Assembly: GCF_008831545.1 (NCBI RefSeq)
Contig: NZ_CP044523.1
Location: 1,178,001 to 1,242,000 of the forward strand
DNA: 64,000 nt
Source: Halorussus halophilus
GTDB lineage: Archaea; Halobacteriota; Halobacteria; Halobacteriales; Haladaptataceae
Direction: 5' to 3'
The position numbers and the translations under genes were made by a program. This document shows, piece after piece, positions 26,931 through 34,801 of the stretch. A model generated the notes under the pieces. The model had not been told where the DNA came from. It did no database searches and worked only from the letters and a program-made list of their open reading frames with translations. How positions within the stretch are numbered: the stretch's first letter is position 1; every line of letters starts with the position of its first letter.

Positions 26931-27578
26931 TCACTGTCTCGCGCCGATGTGGATGTCTACGAAGTTGTAGGGTGCCCACGGCCCAGTGTACTGTACCATC
27001 GCGTCACCGTCCAGTTCGTCTTCGAGGTCGGCGACCGCCTCGTCGAACTCCGTGCGCCGGTCACGCTCGACGAGGTAGGCCTCGTTGGCGAGCAGTCGGT
27101 CGCTGAACTGGTCGTTCTCGACGCGATTGACGCTCGGCTCTTCGAGGTGGTCGTCGATTACTTCTCTGACGGTCGATTCGGCTATCGACACGTCCTCCTC
27201 GTTGACGACCTTCACGCCGAGTTCGACGGTACCGGACACGTCTCGGAGCGCCTTCGTGAACGAGTGGCGGGTTCCTCTGAGGACGTTCTTCAGCGTCCGC
27301 GCGCTCTCGAACGCCATCCCGAACTGCATGGGAACGACGGTCGGTTCGTCCTCGTGCTCGAGGGCGGCCCGAAGCACGTCGTCGTGTGCCTGTGCGTTCT
27401 CGTCGGTCTGCTCGGGGTCGGTCGTGTCTATCTCCGACACCAGTGCCGAGAGGTTCCGAAACGAGACGGTCGTGACGTGCTCCGCGCCACCGACCCCATC
27501 GACATCTAACTCCAGTTCCGACTCGTCGGTTTCGTCGCTCTCGTAGACGCCGTAGACGTAGAGATTCGTTCCTGACAC
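26931..27578 (-). CDS. gvpF: Gas vesicle protein GvpF
   Basis: A 215-residue protein starting at GTG 27578 with TNLYVYGVYE, carrying the segment VVPMQFGMAFES typical of GvpF, and ending in QYTGPWAPYNFVDIHIG. It is related to GvpL but shorter. GvpF binds GvpA and may keep it from premature aggregation. It is the first gene of the accessory operon. A TATA-like CTTATATGG (27614-27622) lies 36 bp upstream of the start, giving a short leader. Confidence 0.95.
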   Translation of the reverse strand: MSGTNLYVYGVYESDETDESELELDVDGVGGAEHVTTVSFRNLSALVSEIDTTDPEQTDENAQAHDDVLRAALEHEDEPTVVPMQFGMAFESARTLKNVLRGTRHSFTKALRDVSGTVELGVKVVNEEDVSIAESTVREVIDDHLEEPSVNRVENDQFSDRLLANEAYLVERDRRTEFDEAVADLEDELDGDAMVQYTGPWAPYNFVDIHIGARQ

Positions 27579-27749
27579 AGTCGTGCCTCGCTCCTATTCG
27601 ATACGACGCGACACCATATAAGGGAAAGCCAGTATTAATCATGCCCGTAAAAAGGGGAAACGTCTATTTTCGGGCTTTTGAGGGCTTCTACTGCACTAAC
27701 GGCCTCAAGATTATTACGTGCTCGACCTGTAGGTTGATAGGCTACTACA
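27579..27749. promoter_or_regulatory. Divergent gvp promoter region
   Basis: This 171-bp AT-rich stretch separates gvpF and gvpA. For gvpF, the minus strand has CTTATATGG at 27614-27622. For gvpA, AAGATTATTA at 27707-27716 would place a start near 27735-27740, giving a leader of about 10-15 nt, similar to Halobacterium gvpA. In other haloarchaea gvpD and gvpE sit on the gvpF side; here no room exists for them. GvpE-type activator sites could not be identified with confidence. Confidence 0.6.
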
Positions 27750-28007
27750 ATGGCAACCAGACAGCAACCGAACGCGTCGAGTCTCGCGGAAGTTCTCGAC
27801 CGGATCCTCGACAAAGGTGTCGTCGTGGACGTATGGGCGCGGATATCTGTGGTCGGCATCGAGTTGCTGACAGTCGAAGCGCGCGTCGTCGCCGCGTCTG
27901 TCGATACGTTCCTGCACTACGCAGAGGAGATAGCGAAGATAGAGCAAGCCAGTGCCTCCGGGGACATCGACGACCTCGAAGAGTTAGAGGTCGAAACGGA
28001 GGCGTAA
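27750..28007 (+). CDS. gvpA: Major gas vesicle structural protein GvpA
   Basis: An 85-residue protein nearly identical over its core to known haloarchaeal Gvp[21 protein letters not shown], then [20 protein letters not shown], and [15 protein letters not shown]. It forms the ribs of the vesicle wall. The C-terminal tail after IEQA is acidic and about 20 residues long, slightly longer than the 76-residue Halobacterium protein. It leads the gvpA-N-O transcript and is divergent from gvpF. Confidence 0.98.
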   Translation: MATRQQPNASSLAEVLDRILDKGVVVDVWARISVVGIELLTVEARVVAASVDTFLHYAEEIAKIEQASASGDIDDLEELEVETEA

Positions 28008-28016
28008 CTGACTTCG

Positions 28017-29018
28017 ATGAGTGATTCCGGTCGCAAACGAAAGGTTCGCGGGACGAAGATACGGTCAGACCGCGAACAGAAGGAGACCCGAAACGTCGCC
28101 GAGGAGACGAGCGCCGAAACTGCGGCGAAAATTGGTGACCGAATGTCCCGGAGCGACGACGCTCCGTCACCCGACGTTGGCGGCGAACCGTTCGTGGAAA
28201 CGGACGAGATAGCTCGCTACCGGGAACGGGTCCAGCGTTGGCTCGCGGCCGAGGAACCGGTTCACCTCGTCGGCCCGTCCGGGTGTGGGAAGACGGCGCT
28301 CGCACTCGAAGTCGCGCGTAATCGTGACCGACCGGTCGTCTGGATGAACGGCGACGCGGACCTCGACACCGAAGACCTCGTTGGCGCGTACGCGGGCAAG
28401 GAATCGTACACCGAACGTGACGGCTTCGTCAGCGACGTAGTGAAGAAAAAGGAGGTCGTCCGCGACCGATGGGTCGATAACCCGCTGACCGTCGCGGTAC
28501 GAGAAGGTGCGACACTCGTCTACAACGAGTTCTCGCGGTCGAAACCCGCGGCGAACAACGTCCTGTTGTCGGTATTCGAGGAGGGCGTCCTCGAACTTCC
28601 GGGCCAACGCGGTGAAGACCGACAGGTCGAAGCCCACCCCGATTTTCGGACGATACTCACCTCGAACTCTGCGGAGTACGCGGGTGTCCACGAACCGCAG
28701 GACGCCCTGCTCGACCGTCTCGTCGCCGTCCATCTCGGTCGGTACAGCCCCGAGACCGAGACGGAAATCGTCGCGGCCCACACCGAACTGCCTCGCGAGC
28801 GAGTCGAGACGGTCGTGGAGGCGATGTGCGAACTCCGAGAGGACGACGAGATACCCGTCCCAGTCAGCATCCGCGCGACTATCACTGCCGCGAAGGGTCT
28901 CGACGCGTTTCCCGACGACGAATCGCTAGGCGACCTCTGTGCGGACGTGCTCGCCGCACACGCCACTACTACCGACGACGCAGCGTCGCTGCGCGATCAA
29001 ATTACCGACCTGCTATGA
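28017..29018 (+). CDS. gvpN: Gas vesicle protein GvpN, AAA ATPase
   Basis: A 333-residue MoxR-like AAA protein with Walker A GPSGCGKT (about residues 85-92), Walker B-like ATLVYNEFSR, and a sensor segment FRTILTSNSAEYAGVHEPQDAL. The basic N-terminus (RKRKVRGTKIRSDREQ) is shared with other haloarchaeal GvpN proteins. GvpN is thought to aid vesicle enlargement and is not strictly essential in Halobacterium. It starts 9 bp after gvpA, where gvpC normally lies; no gvpC is present. Confidence 0.94.
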   Translation: MSDSGRKRKVRGTKIRSDREQKETRNVAEETSAETAAKIGDRMSRSDDAPSPDVGGEPFVETDEIARYRERVQRWLAAEEPVHLVGPSGCGKTALALEVARNRDRPVVWMNGDADLDTEDLVGAYAGKESYTERDGFVSDVVKKKEVVRDRWVDNPLTVAVREGATLVYNEFSRSKPAANNVLLSVFEEGVLELPGQRGEDRQVEAHPDFRTILTSNSAEYAGVHEPQDALLDRLVAVHLGRYSPETETEIVAAHTELPRERVETVVEAMCELREDDEIPVPVSIRATITAAKGLDAFPDDESLGDLCADVLAAHATTTDDAASLRDQITDLL

Positions 29019-29572
29019 CGAACGGAGATACCACTATGGCCGATGCTGAAGACGGCTACGACGAGTTGGAAGACGTTCCCGGGGTCGGACCTGAAACTGC
29101 CGAGGCGCTGCGAGCGGCGGGTTTCGAGTCCGTCGAAGACCTCCGAACGGCGAGCGTCGAGGAACTCACCGACGCCGACGGTGTCGGCGAGGCGCGCGCT
29201 TCGGAACTGACAGACGAACTCCGACAGAAGGGACCTGACGATGTCGGAACCGACGGCGGCGTCACAGCGGACGTGTCGGCGACCGAAGCGACCCTTGACG
29301 AGGACGATTCCGGTGAATCGTTCGGACTCCTCGACGCTCGCGACACCGTCGAAGAAGTCGCTGACGCGCTCATCGACGACCCGCTCGACAGCATCATCGA
29401 ACTCGAACGCGGAGACGACGGCTGGTTCGCCGTCGTAGAAGTGGTAGAACGAAGTGCGGTACCCGACACCCAAGACATCCTCGGTCGGTACGAAATCGAC
29501 CTCGATACGTCGGGGTCGGTGACGGCCTATCGGTTGACGGACCGATACCGGCGGGGAGAAGTCTCGGGGTGA
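29015..29572 (+). CDS. gvpO: GvpO with N-terminal helix-hairpin-helix domain
   Basis: A 185-residue protein with two parts. Residues 15-70 form a helix-hairpin-helix unit of the Rad51/topoisomerase kind: DVPGVGPETAEALRAAGF, then DADGVGEARASELTDEL. Residues 95-185 match GvpO: DTVEEVADALIDDPLDSIIE, then GWFAVVEVVERSAVPDTQDI and TAYRLTDRYRRGE. Halobacterium GvpO lacks the HhH part. ATG 29015 overlaps the gvpN stop; ATG 29036 is an alternative that would keep the HhH domain. GvpO is essential for vesicle formation. The added domain may bind DNA or protein. Confidence 0.9.
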   Translation: MTNGDTTMADAEDGYDELEDVPGVGPETAEALRAAGFESVEDLRTASVEELTDADGVGEARASELTDELRQKGPDDVGTDGGVTADVSATEATLDEDDSGESFGLLDARDTVEEVADALIDDPLDSIIELERGDDGWFAVVEVVERSAVPDTQDILGRYEIDLDTSGSVTAYRLTDRYRRGEVSG

Positions 29573-29893
29573 CTATCCTTTCTTGAAGCCGACGAGGAAG
29601 CCGCCGGTGAACCCGGCCCCGATGGAGAGCGTAGAGAGAATGGTCATCATCCACGACGGCGGAGTGCCGTTCTGGGCCGATTCACCTATCTTGAGCATCC
29701 CAGCGGTCAACTTCTCCCAATCGACGGTGAGGATGCCGCGCGATTCGAGGAACTTGAACAGAGCCAACTCGATGCCGACGAGGACGGCGATGAGCTTCGC
29801 TACCTTCTTCGCCGCGAAGCCCATGATACCGCCGATGAGGGCACCCGAGCCGAATTCAAGCCCGAGTTGTTGAGGGTCAATGGGCGATGGCAT
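29573..29893 (-). CDS. FUN14 family membrane protein
   Basis: A 106-residue protein with three hydrophobic, Gly-rich helices: GSGALIGGIMGFAAKK near the start, VLVGIELALFKFLES in the middle, and the C-terminal SIGAGFTGGFLVGFKKG. This matches the FUN14 family. Start ATG 29893 gives a normal N-terminus. Upstream open codons come from the repeat region. The gene abuts gvpO with stop codons back to back. The family's role in archaea is unknown. Confidence 0.9.
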   Translation of the reverse strand: MPSPIDPQQLGLEFGSGALIGGIMGFAAKKVAKLIAVLVGIELALFKFLESRGILTVDWEKLTAGMLKIGESAQNGTPPSWMMTILSTLSIGAGFTGGFLVGFKKG

Positions 29894-29930
29894 AGAATTA
29901 ACCGTACGTTGAAGCGTTAAGTACTTTCTG

Positions 29931-29991
29931 CAACCTTTTCCTGCGGGGTGGTCGCCACGGCGACCACCCGCTGGCAAAACGTTGATGAAAA
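29931..29991 (+). repeat. Facing hairpin element, left arm
   Basis: The arm reads CAACCTTTTCCTGCGGGG, a hairpin GTGGTCGCC (29948-29956) with GGCGACCAC (29959-29967), and then CTGGCAAAACGTTGATGAAAA. The right arm at 30369-30428 is the same design in the opposite orientation with another hairpin sequence. The two arms bracket about 380 bp. No gene is supported between 29894 and 30536. Confidence 0.8.
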
Positions 29992-30368
29992 TCACCGGAA
30001 GACAAACCGCGTCTTCCGAGCCTTCCTTCACATCCGCTCAGGAAAACACGTCGTCACCGCTTACGGAGCGCGCAGAGCGCGCTCCTTCGACGGTTCCTCG
30101 GACGCGCTCGCTCGGTGCGGCGCGAGAAGCGCGCCTCCTTCGCTTCCGGTACAATCACTTGTACTCGACCGCAGGTGGAACGTGTCGTCTGCTGATAGTG
30201 CGTCCCTTATCGACTGTCGAAACTAGACCTAATTTCGCTCGGCCGAACTCCTGCGGTTGGATACTGTAATCTACCGCGAGCGAAGCGAGCGCGGGCGACG
30301 AACCCTCGAACGAGCGAGTGCGAGGCGGCGTAGCCGTCTCGCCGAGCGAGTGAGGGGGTGAGGAAGGC

Positions 30369-30428
30369 TTTTCATCAACGTTTTGCCAGTGGGCGGGCGC
30401 AGAGCGCCCGCCCCGCAGCAAAAGGTTG
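30369..30428 (-). repeat. Facing hairpin element, right arm
   Basis: Read on the minus strand: CAACCTTTTGCTGCGGGG, a hairpin GGCGGGCGC with GCGCCCGCC (plus-strand 30392-30400 and 30404-30412), then CTGGCAAAACGTTGATGAAAA, except that one base before CTGG differs (A for G). The flanks are nearly identical to the left arm while the stem differs but still pairs. The interior next to it is rich in CGAGCGAG-type repeats. Confidence 0.8.
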
Positions 30429-30536
30429 GGGGTAATGATAAAAACCCGGAGAGCGTACGGGCGCGTATGGGCATGGGTACGGTACTCGTGAGCGTGCGAA
30501 TCGAGGTGCAGGTCCGGCGAGGCTGACGTCGTCGGC

Positions 30537-30893
30537 GTGGACATCAGTGGTCGCCACGAGGAGGCAGGTGAGTATCTGATGGTTGCCGCGGCCGTCCACG
30601 CCACGGTCGGCACGGCACGTCTCCAGAGCGTCGTGGGGATGGGCTTTGCTACCAGTCGCAACGAACCGACACTCGAACGGACCACGGCAGTCGTCGCGGA
30701 GGCGACGGACGAACTTCCCAACCCGCCAGACGGTCCCATCGTCGCCGAACGCGGCGAGTTTTACGAAGAACCAGAGTGGGAAGTCGAACAGTTCCTCGGC
30801 CACGATTTCAAGTACGTCGAGAGCATAGCCGAACGCGAGACAGTGCAAGCCGCACACCACGCAGCGTACGCCGCCCGAAAACTGCTCCTATGA
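30537..30893 (+). CDS. DUF2209 family protein
   Basis: A 118-residue archaeal protein whose start region VDISGRHEEAGEYLMVAAAV suggests an RNase H-like first strand with the key Asp. GTG 30537 is the first usable start codon. The preceding codons in frame (encoding ADVVG) look like the true beginning of that strand, yet no ATG, GTG or TTG occurs there before an in-frame stop at 30489. Either the protein starts at GTG with a short strand or a rare start codon is used. Its stop overlaps the hflX ATG by 4 bp. The function is unknown. Confidence 0.75.
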   Translation: MDISGRHEEAGEYLMVAAAVHATVGTARLQSVVGMGFATSRNEPTLERTTAVVAEATDELPNPPDGPIVAERGEFYEEPEWEVEQFLGHDFKYVESIAERETVQAAHHAAYAARKLLL

Positions 30894-32191
30894 AAGCGAT
30901 AATCGTCAAACGAGTCGATTCAGGCACACCAGACACCGAAGAGATACAGGACCTCGCCCGCGCCGCAGGCTACGAAATCGTCGGCGAGTACACCCAGTCG
31001 CGCAAGGAAGACGCCGCCTTGCAGGTCGGAGAGGGGAAAGCCGACGAAATCGCCGCCGCAGCCGTCGAGTCGGGTGCTGGAATCGTCATCTTCGACAACG
31101 AACTCGGTCCGTACCAGACGTACAACCTCGGTCAGAAATTCCCCGAAGGGACGCGGGTCATCGACCGATTCCGGCTGATTCTCGAAATCTTCGGTCAGCG
31201 TGCACAGACGAGGAAGGCGCAACTACAGGTCGAACTCGCCGAACTGCGGTACGAACTGCCGCGTGCGGAGGCGAAGACGAGTCTCGCCAAGCGCGACGAG
31301 CGCCCTGGGTTCATGGGTCTCGGTGAGTACGACGAGAGCCGCGAACAGGACATCAAAGACCAGATTTCCAATATCAAGGACGAACTCGACAACATCGCTC
31401 TCACGGAGGCGAATCGCCGGGACCGACGCCGCGAGTCTGGCTTCGACCTCGTGGCGATGGCTGGCTACACGAACGCCGGGAAATCGACGCTGATGCAGAG
31501 TCTCGCGGCAGACCTCGAACTCGGCCAGAACGACGAGTTGCACCCGGACCTCGACAAGACGGCCGAAGCGCAGGACCGCCTCTTTACGACGCTCGGCACG
31601 ACGACTCGCAAGATGGACATGGAGCGCCGCGACGTCCTCTTGACCGATACAGTCGGGTTCATCAGCGACCTGCCGCACTGGCTGGTCGAGTCGTTCCAAT
31701 CGACGCTGGATGCGGTGTACTACGCCGACCTCGTCTTGCTCGTCGTGGACGTGAGCGAACCCATCGAAGAGATTCGAGACAAACTCGTCACCTGTCACGA
31801 CACGCTCTACGAGCGCAACGAGGCACCCATCGTCACGGTGCTGAACAAGATAGACGCCGTCAGCGACGACGAACTCGCCGAGAAACAGGAGGCACTCTCC
31901 GCGCTCGCACCGAACCCACTCGCCGTCAGCGGCAAGGAGCAACTGAACTTGGAGGGCCTTCGGGCACGCATCGACGACGAACTCCCCGACTGGCAGCGCG
32001 AGCGACTGGTCCTCCCGATGACGGAAGACACCATGAGCGTCGTCTCGTGGCTCCACGACCACGCCCGAGTGGGCGACGTGAACTACGCCAACGACGAGGT
32101 CGTCGTGGACTTCGAAGCGCGACCATCTATCGTCCAACAGTCACGTGCGAAGGCGGGCGAACTGGCGGATGCAGACGCACCGTCGCCGTAA
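30890..32191 (+). CDS. hflX: GTPase HflX
   Basis: A 433-residue ribosome-associated GTPase. The N-terminal HflX domain (1-110) is followed by a charged coiled segment and a G domain from about 195 with G1 GYTNAGKST, G3 DTVGF and G4 NKID. In bacteria it splits stalled or heat-damaged ribosomes; archaeal HflX binds the large subunit. It is translationally coupled to the upstream DUF2209 gene (ATGA overlap). Start ATG 30890 begins the conserved MKAIIVKRVD strand. Confidence 0.95.
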   Translation: MKAIIVKRVDSGTPDTEEIQDLARAAGYEIVGEYTQSRKEDAALQVGEGKADEIAAAAVESGAGIVIFDNELGPYQTYNLGQKFPEGTRVIDRFRLILEIFGQRAQTRKAQLQVELAELRYELPRAEAKTSLAKRDERPGFMGLGEYDESREQDIKDQISNIKDELDNIALTEANRRDRRRESGFDLVAMAGYTNAGKSTLMQSLAADLELGQNDELHPDLDKTAEAQDRLFTTLGTTTRKMDMERRDVLLTDTVGFISDLPHWLVESFQSTLDAVYYADLVLLVVDVSEPIEEIRDKLVTCHDTLYERNEAPIVTVLNKIDAVSDDELAEKQEALSALAPNPLAVSGKEQLNLEGLRARIDDELPDWQRERLVLPMTEDTMSVVSWLHDHARVGDVNYANDEVVVDFEARPSIVQQSRAKAGELADADAPSP

Positions 32192-32256
32192 TTCTTCACG
32201 TTCGCCGTCTGTAACTGTCGCGTAGCTATAATTAGGAGAACGGCGTAGCTACCGGT

Positions 32257-33183
32257 ATGGGGGTAATCGAAACCGAGGGGTTGACGAAACGCTTCGGGCA
32301 GGACGTACTCGCGGTGAACTCGCTGGACCTCACCGTCGAGGAGGGCGAAGTGTTCGGCTTCCTCGGGCCGAACGGCGCGGGAAAGTCCACGACCATCGAC
32401 ATGTTGTTGGACTACGTCCGGCCGACGAGCGGTACCGCACGCGTCTTGGGCTACGACGCACAGGAGGAGCCGACCGAGATCCACCAGCGCATCGGCATCC
32501 TGCCAGACGGCTACGGGCTGTACGACCGACTGTCGGGGCGCAAGCACGTCGAGTTCATGCGGGATTCGAAGGGCGTCGAGGACGACCCAGCCGAAATTCT
32601 CGAACTGGTAGGTCTCGACGCCGACGATGCAGACAGAGCCGTCGGCGGGTATTCGAAAGGGATGGCCCAGCGTCTCGTCCTCGGAATGGCGCTGGTCGGC
32701 GACCCCGACTTGCTCATTCTGGACGAGCCATCGACGGGGCTCGACCCGAACGGCGCGCGAGAGATTCGGCGCATCGTCCGCGAACTCGCGGCGTCGGGGA
32801 CGACCATCTTCTTCTCTAGCCACATCCTCGGGCAAGTCGAGGCAGTCTGCGACAGGGTCGCCATCCTGAACGACGGCCAACTGGTCGCCGTCGATACAAT
32901 CGACGGACTGCGCGACTCGATAGGCACCGGTTCGACCATCGAACTCACAGTGGACAGGGTTCCGGCAGACTTCGAGACGCTCACAATCGAGGGTGTCGAT
33001 GGTATCACCGTCGAAGACAGCGTGGTCCGAGCGACGTGTCTCGACCCGGCGGCGAAAATCGCGGTCATCGACCGGGTTCGGGAGGCGGGCGCGACCGTCC
33101 GGGACATCGAGACCAGAGAGTCCTCGCTGGAGGAGTTGTTCACGACGTACACGCTGGAGGAACCACAGGAGGTGCAGGCATGA
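32257..33183 (+). CDS. ABC transporter ATP-binding protein (exporter type 1)
   Basis: A 308-residue ATPase with Walker A GPNGAGKS, a signature motif YSKGMAQRLVLGMA (in place of LSGGQ) and Walker B LLILDEP. The C-terminal 90 residues form a regulatory domain as in Ccm/Nat/Nos-type exporters. It pairs with the permease gene at 33221 and is a paralogue of the ATPase gene at 35650-36588, which lies in mirror orientation. The substrate is unknown; the family moves drugs, sodium, copper-related or lipid substrates outward. Confidence 0.93.
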   Translation: MGVIETEGLTKRFGQDVLAVNSLDLTVEEGEVFGFLGPNGAGKSTTIDMLLDYVRPTSGTARVLGYDAQEEPTEIHQRIGILPDGYGLYDRLSGRKHVEFMRDSKGVEDDPAEILELVGLDADDADRAVGGYSKGMAQRLVLGMALVGDPDLLILDEPSTGLDPNGAREIRRIVRELAASGTTIFFSSHILGQVEAVCDRVAILNDGQLVAVDTIDGLRDSIGTGSTIELTVDRVPADFETLTIEGVDGITVEDSVVRATCLDPAAKIAVIDRVREAGATVRDIETRESSLEELFTTYTLEEPQEVQA

Positions 33184-33220
33184 CGCAAGTGCCCTGTCCA
33201 GCGACGCAGGAGGTGCGGCG

Positions 33221-34081
33221 ATGAGTTGGGCCGTCGTCGCCCGCAAGGACTTCGAGGACGCCGTGCGCTCGCGGATGCTGTGGGGAATCGTCGCGCTCTT
33301 CGCGGGTCTCATCGCGCTCTCGGTCTTCGTCCCGAGTCTGCTCTCGGACGACCTTTCGGTAATCACGGGATACGGCGTCGCCACCGAGTTCGCGAAGACG
33401 CTCGTGCCGATTACGGCGCTGGTGGCGGCGTACCTCGCCATCGCGGGCGAACGCGAGTCCGGTAGCATCAAGATTCTGCTGGGCGCGCCCCACTCGCGGT
33501 CGGACGTGACCCTCGGCAAGTTGGTCGGTCGCTCGGGCGTCGTCGTTGTCGGCGTCGTCGCCGGATTCCTCGTCGCCGGAGCGGTCGGCGCGCTCGTCTA
33601 CGGCGAACTCCCAGTAATCAAGTTCCTCTCTGTGACTGCGCTCACTGCACTGCTCGGCGTCGCGTTCGTCGGTATCGCGGTCGGCATCTCCGCGGCGACG
33701 AGTACCCGCTCGCGGGCGATGGCGCTGGCCATCGGCGTCTTCTTCGTCTTCGCGCTCCTGTGGGACCTAGTCTCGCTCGGGTTGACGTACCTCCGAACTG
33801 GGAGCCTGCCGGTGCCGGGTGCGACGGTTCCGGCGTGGCAGTTGCTGGTCGAGCGACTCAACCCCTCGGCCGCGTTCGGGCAACTCGTCAACTCGGTGCT
33901 GGAGGCAGGTTCGAACGCCGCCACCGGCCAAGCAGGAGGACAGGCAGGCGGAATAGCGGCACAGGTCTCGGGACCGGTTCCGTTCTACCTCCAAGACTGG
34001 TTCATGTTCGTCCTCCTCGCCGCGTGGGTCGTCGTGCCGGTCGTTCTCGGCCACCTCCGGTTCCAGCGTACCGACCTCTGA
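33221..34081 (+). CDS. ABC transporter permease (exporter type 1)
   Basis: A 286-residue membrane protein of the ABC-2/NosY type with six helices. It begins with MSWAVVARKDFEDAVRSRML and has the GERESGSIKILLG loop typical of NosY-like permeases. ATG 33221 lies 38 bp past the ATPase stop. It is a close paralogue of the permease at 34802-35653. A Gly/Ala/Gln-rich loop (ATGQAGGQAGGIAAQ) near residue 250 is particular to this copy. Confidence 0.92.
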   Translation: MSWAVVARKDFEDAVRSRMLWGIVALFAGLIALSVFVPSLLSDDLSVITGYGVATEFAKTLVPITALVAAYLAIAGERESGSIKILLGAPHSRSDVTLGKLVGRSGVVVVGVVAGFLVAGAVGALVYGELPVIKFLSVTALTALLGVAFVGIAVGISAATSTRSRAMALAIGVFFVFALLWDLVSLGLTYLRTGSLPVPGATVPAWQLLVERLNPSAAFGQLVNSVLEAGSNAATGQAGGQAGGIAAQVSGPVPFYLQDWFMFVLLAAWVVVPVVLGHLRFQRTDL

Positions 34082-34143
34082 GCGGTCGCTCAAGCGGTCC
34101 GCTAATCGGCCGGCTTTTGTTCACCCGTCTGAAATTCCGGTGC

Positions 34144-34785
34144 ATGTCCGACGAGTTCGAAGACGACTCCGCCACCGAAGACCCCGCCGCGTGGTGGGAC
34201 GAAGCGTACGAGGGCGACGTGTACGACGACGGCGTGCCGTGGGACACCGGCGAACCACAATCGGCGTTCGTCCGTCTCGCCGACGCAGGCCAAATCGAGG
34301 GCCGCGTCCTCGACGTGGGTTGTGGCACCGGCACGGAAGCCATCTACCTCGCCGAGCAGGGCTACGAAGTGGTGGGCGTCGATTTCTCGGCAGAAGCAAT
34401 CGGGCGAGCGAACGAGAAAGCAACGTCCCGGGAGCGCGACCTCGACGTGACCTTCCGCGTCGGGGACGTACTCGACCTCCGAGACGAGGCGGGGTCGTTC
34501 GACACCGTCGTCGATTCCGGTCTCTTCCACGCCCTTCAGGACGACCAGCGAGAACGATACGCCGACGAACTCGCTCGCGTCCTCCGTTCCGGCGGGTCGG
34601 CGTTCGTCCTCTCGTTCGGCGAAGATGCGCCCGAAGGCGGGGGACCACGACCCGTCTCGGAGTCGGACGTCCGAGCGGCCTTCGGCGGGGAAGAATGGGC
34701 GATTCGAGAGATTCGGGAGACAACCTTCGAGGCTGTCGAAGCCGTTCCGGGCTGTTTGGCAATCGTCGAGCGGAAGACCGAGTAG
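34144..34785 (+). CDS. Class I SAM-dependent methyltransferase
   Basis: A 213-residue methyltransferase with motif I VLDVGCGTGTE, motif II VVGVDFS and the segment FDTVVDSGLFHALQ. The N-terminal WWDEAYEG...VPWDTGEPQ stretch is like that of thiopurine/tellurite-type methyltransferases. It lies between two mirror-image ABC exporters. The substrate is unknown; the neighbours hint at resistance or detoxification, which is inference. Confidence 0.92.
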   Translation: MSDEFEDDSATEDPAAWWDEAYEGDVYDDGVPWDTGEPQSAFVRLADAGQIEGRVLDVGCGTGTEAIYLAEQGYEVVGVDFSAEAIGRANEKATSRERDLDVTFRVGDVLDLRDEAGSFDTVVDSGLFHALQDDQRERYADELARVLRSGGSAFVLSFGEDAPEGGGPRPVSESDVRAAFGGEEWAIREIRETTFEAVEAVPGCLAIVERKTE

Positions 34786-34801
34786 GTTCGTTACTGCGGA
34801 C

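Noticed and set aside
26394-27509. 371-codon frame opposite gvpF, gvpG and gvpH
   Set aside because: Opposite strand of three coupled, well recognised gas vesicle genes; no motif of its own.
32083-33519. 478-codon minus-strand frame across the ABC ATPase
   Set aside because: Shadow of the ABC ATPase gene, whose Walker motifs are intact in the plus frame.
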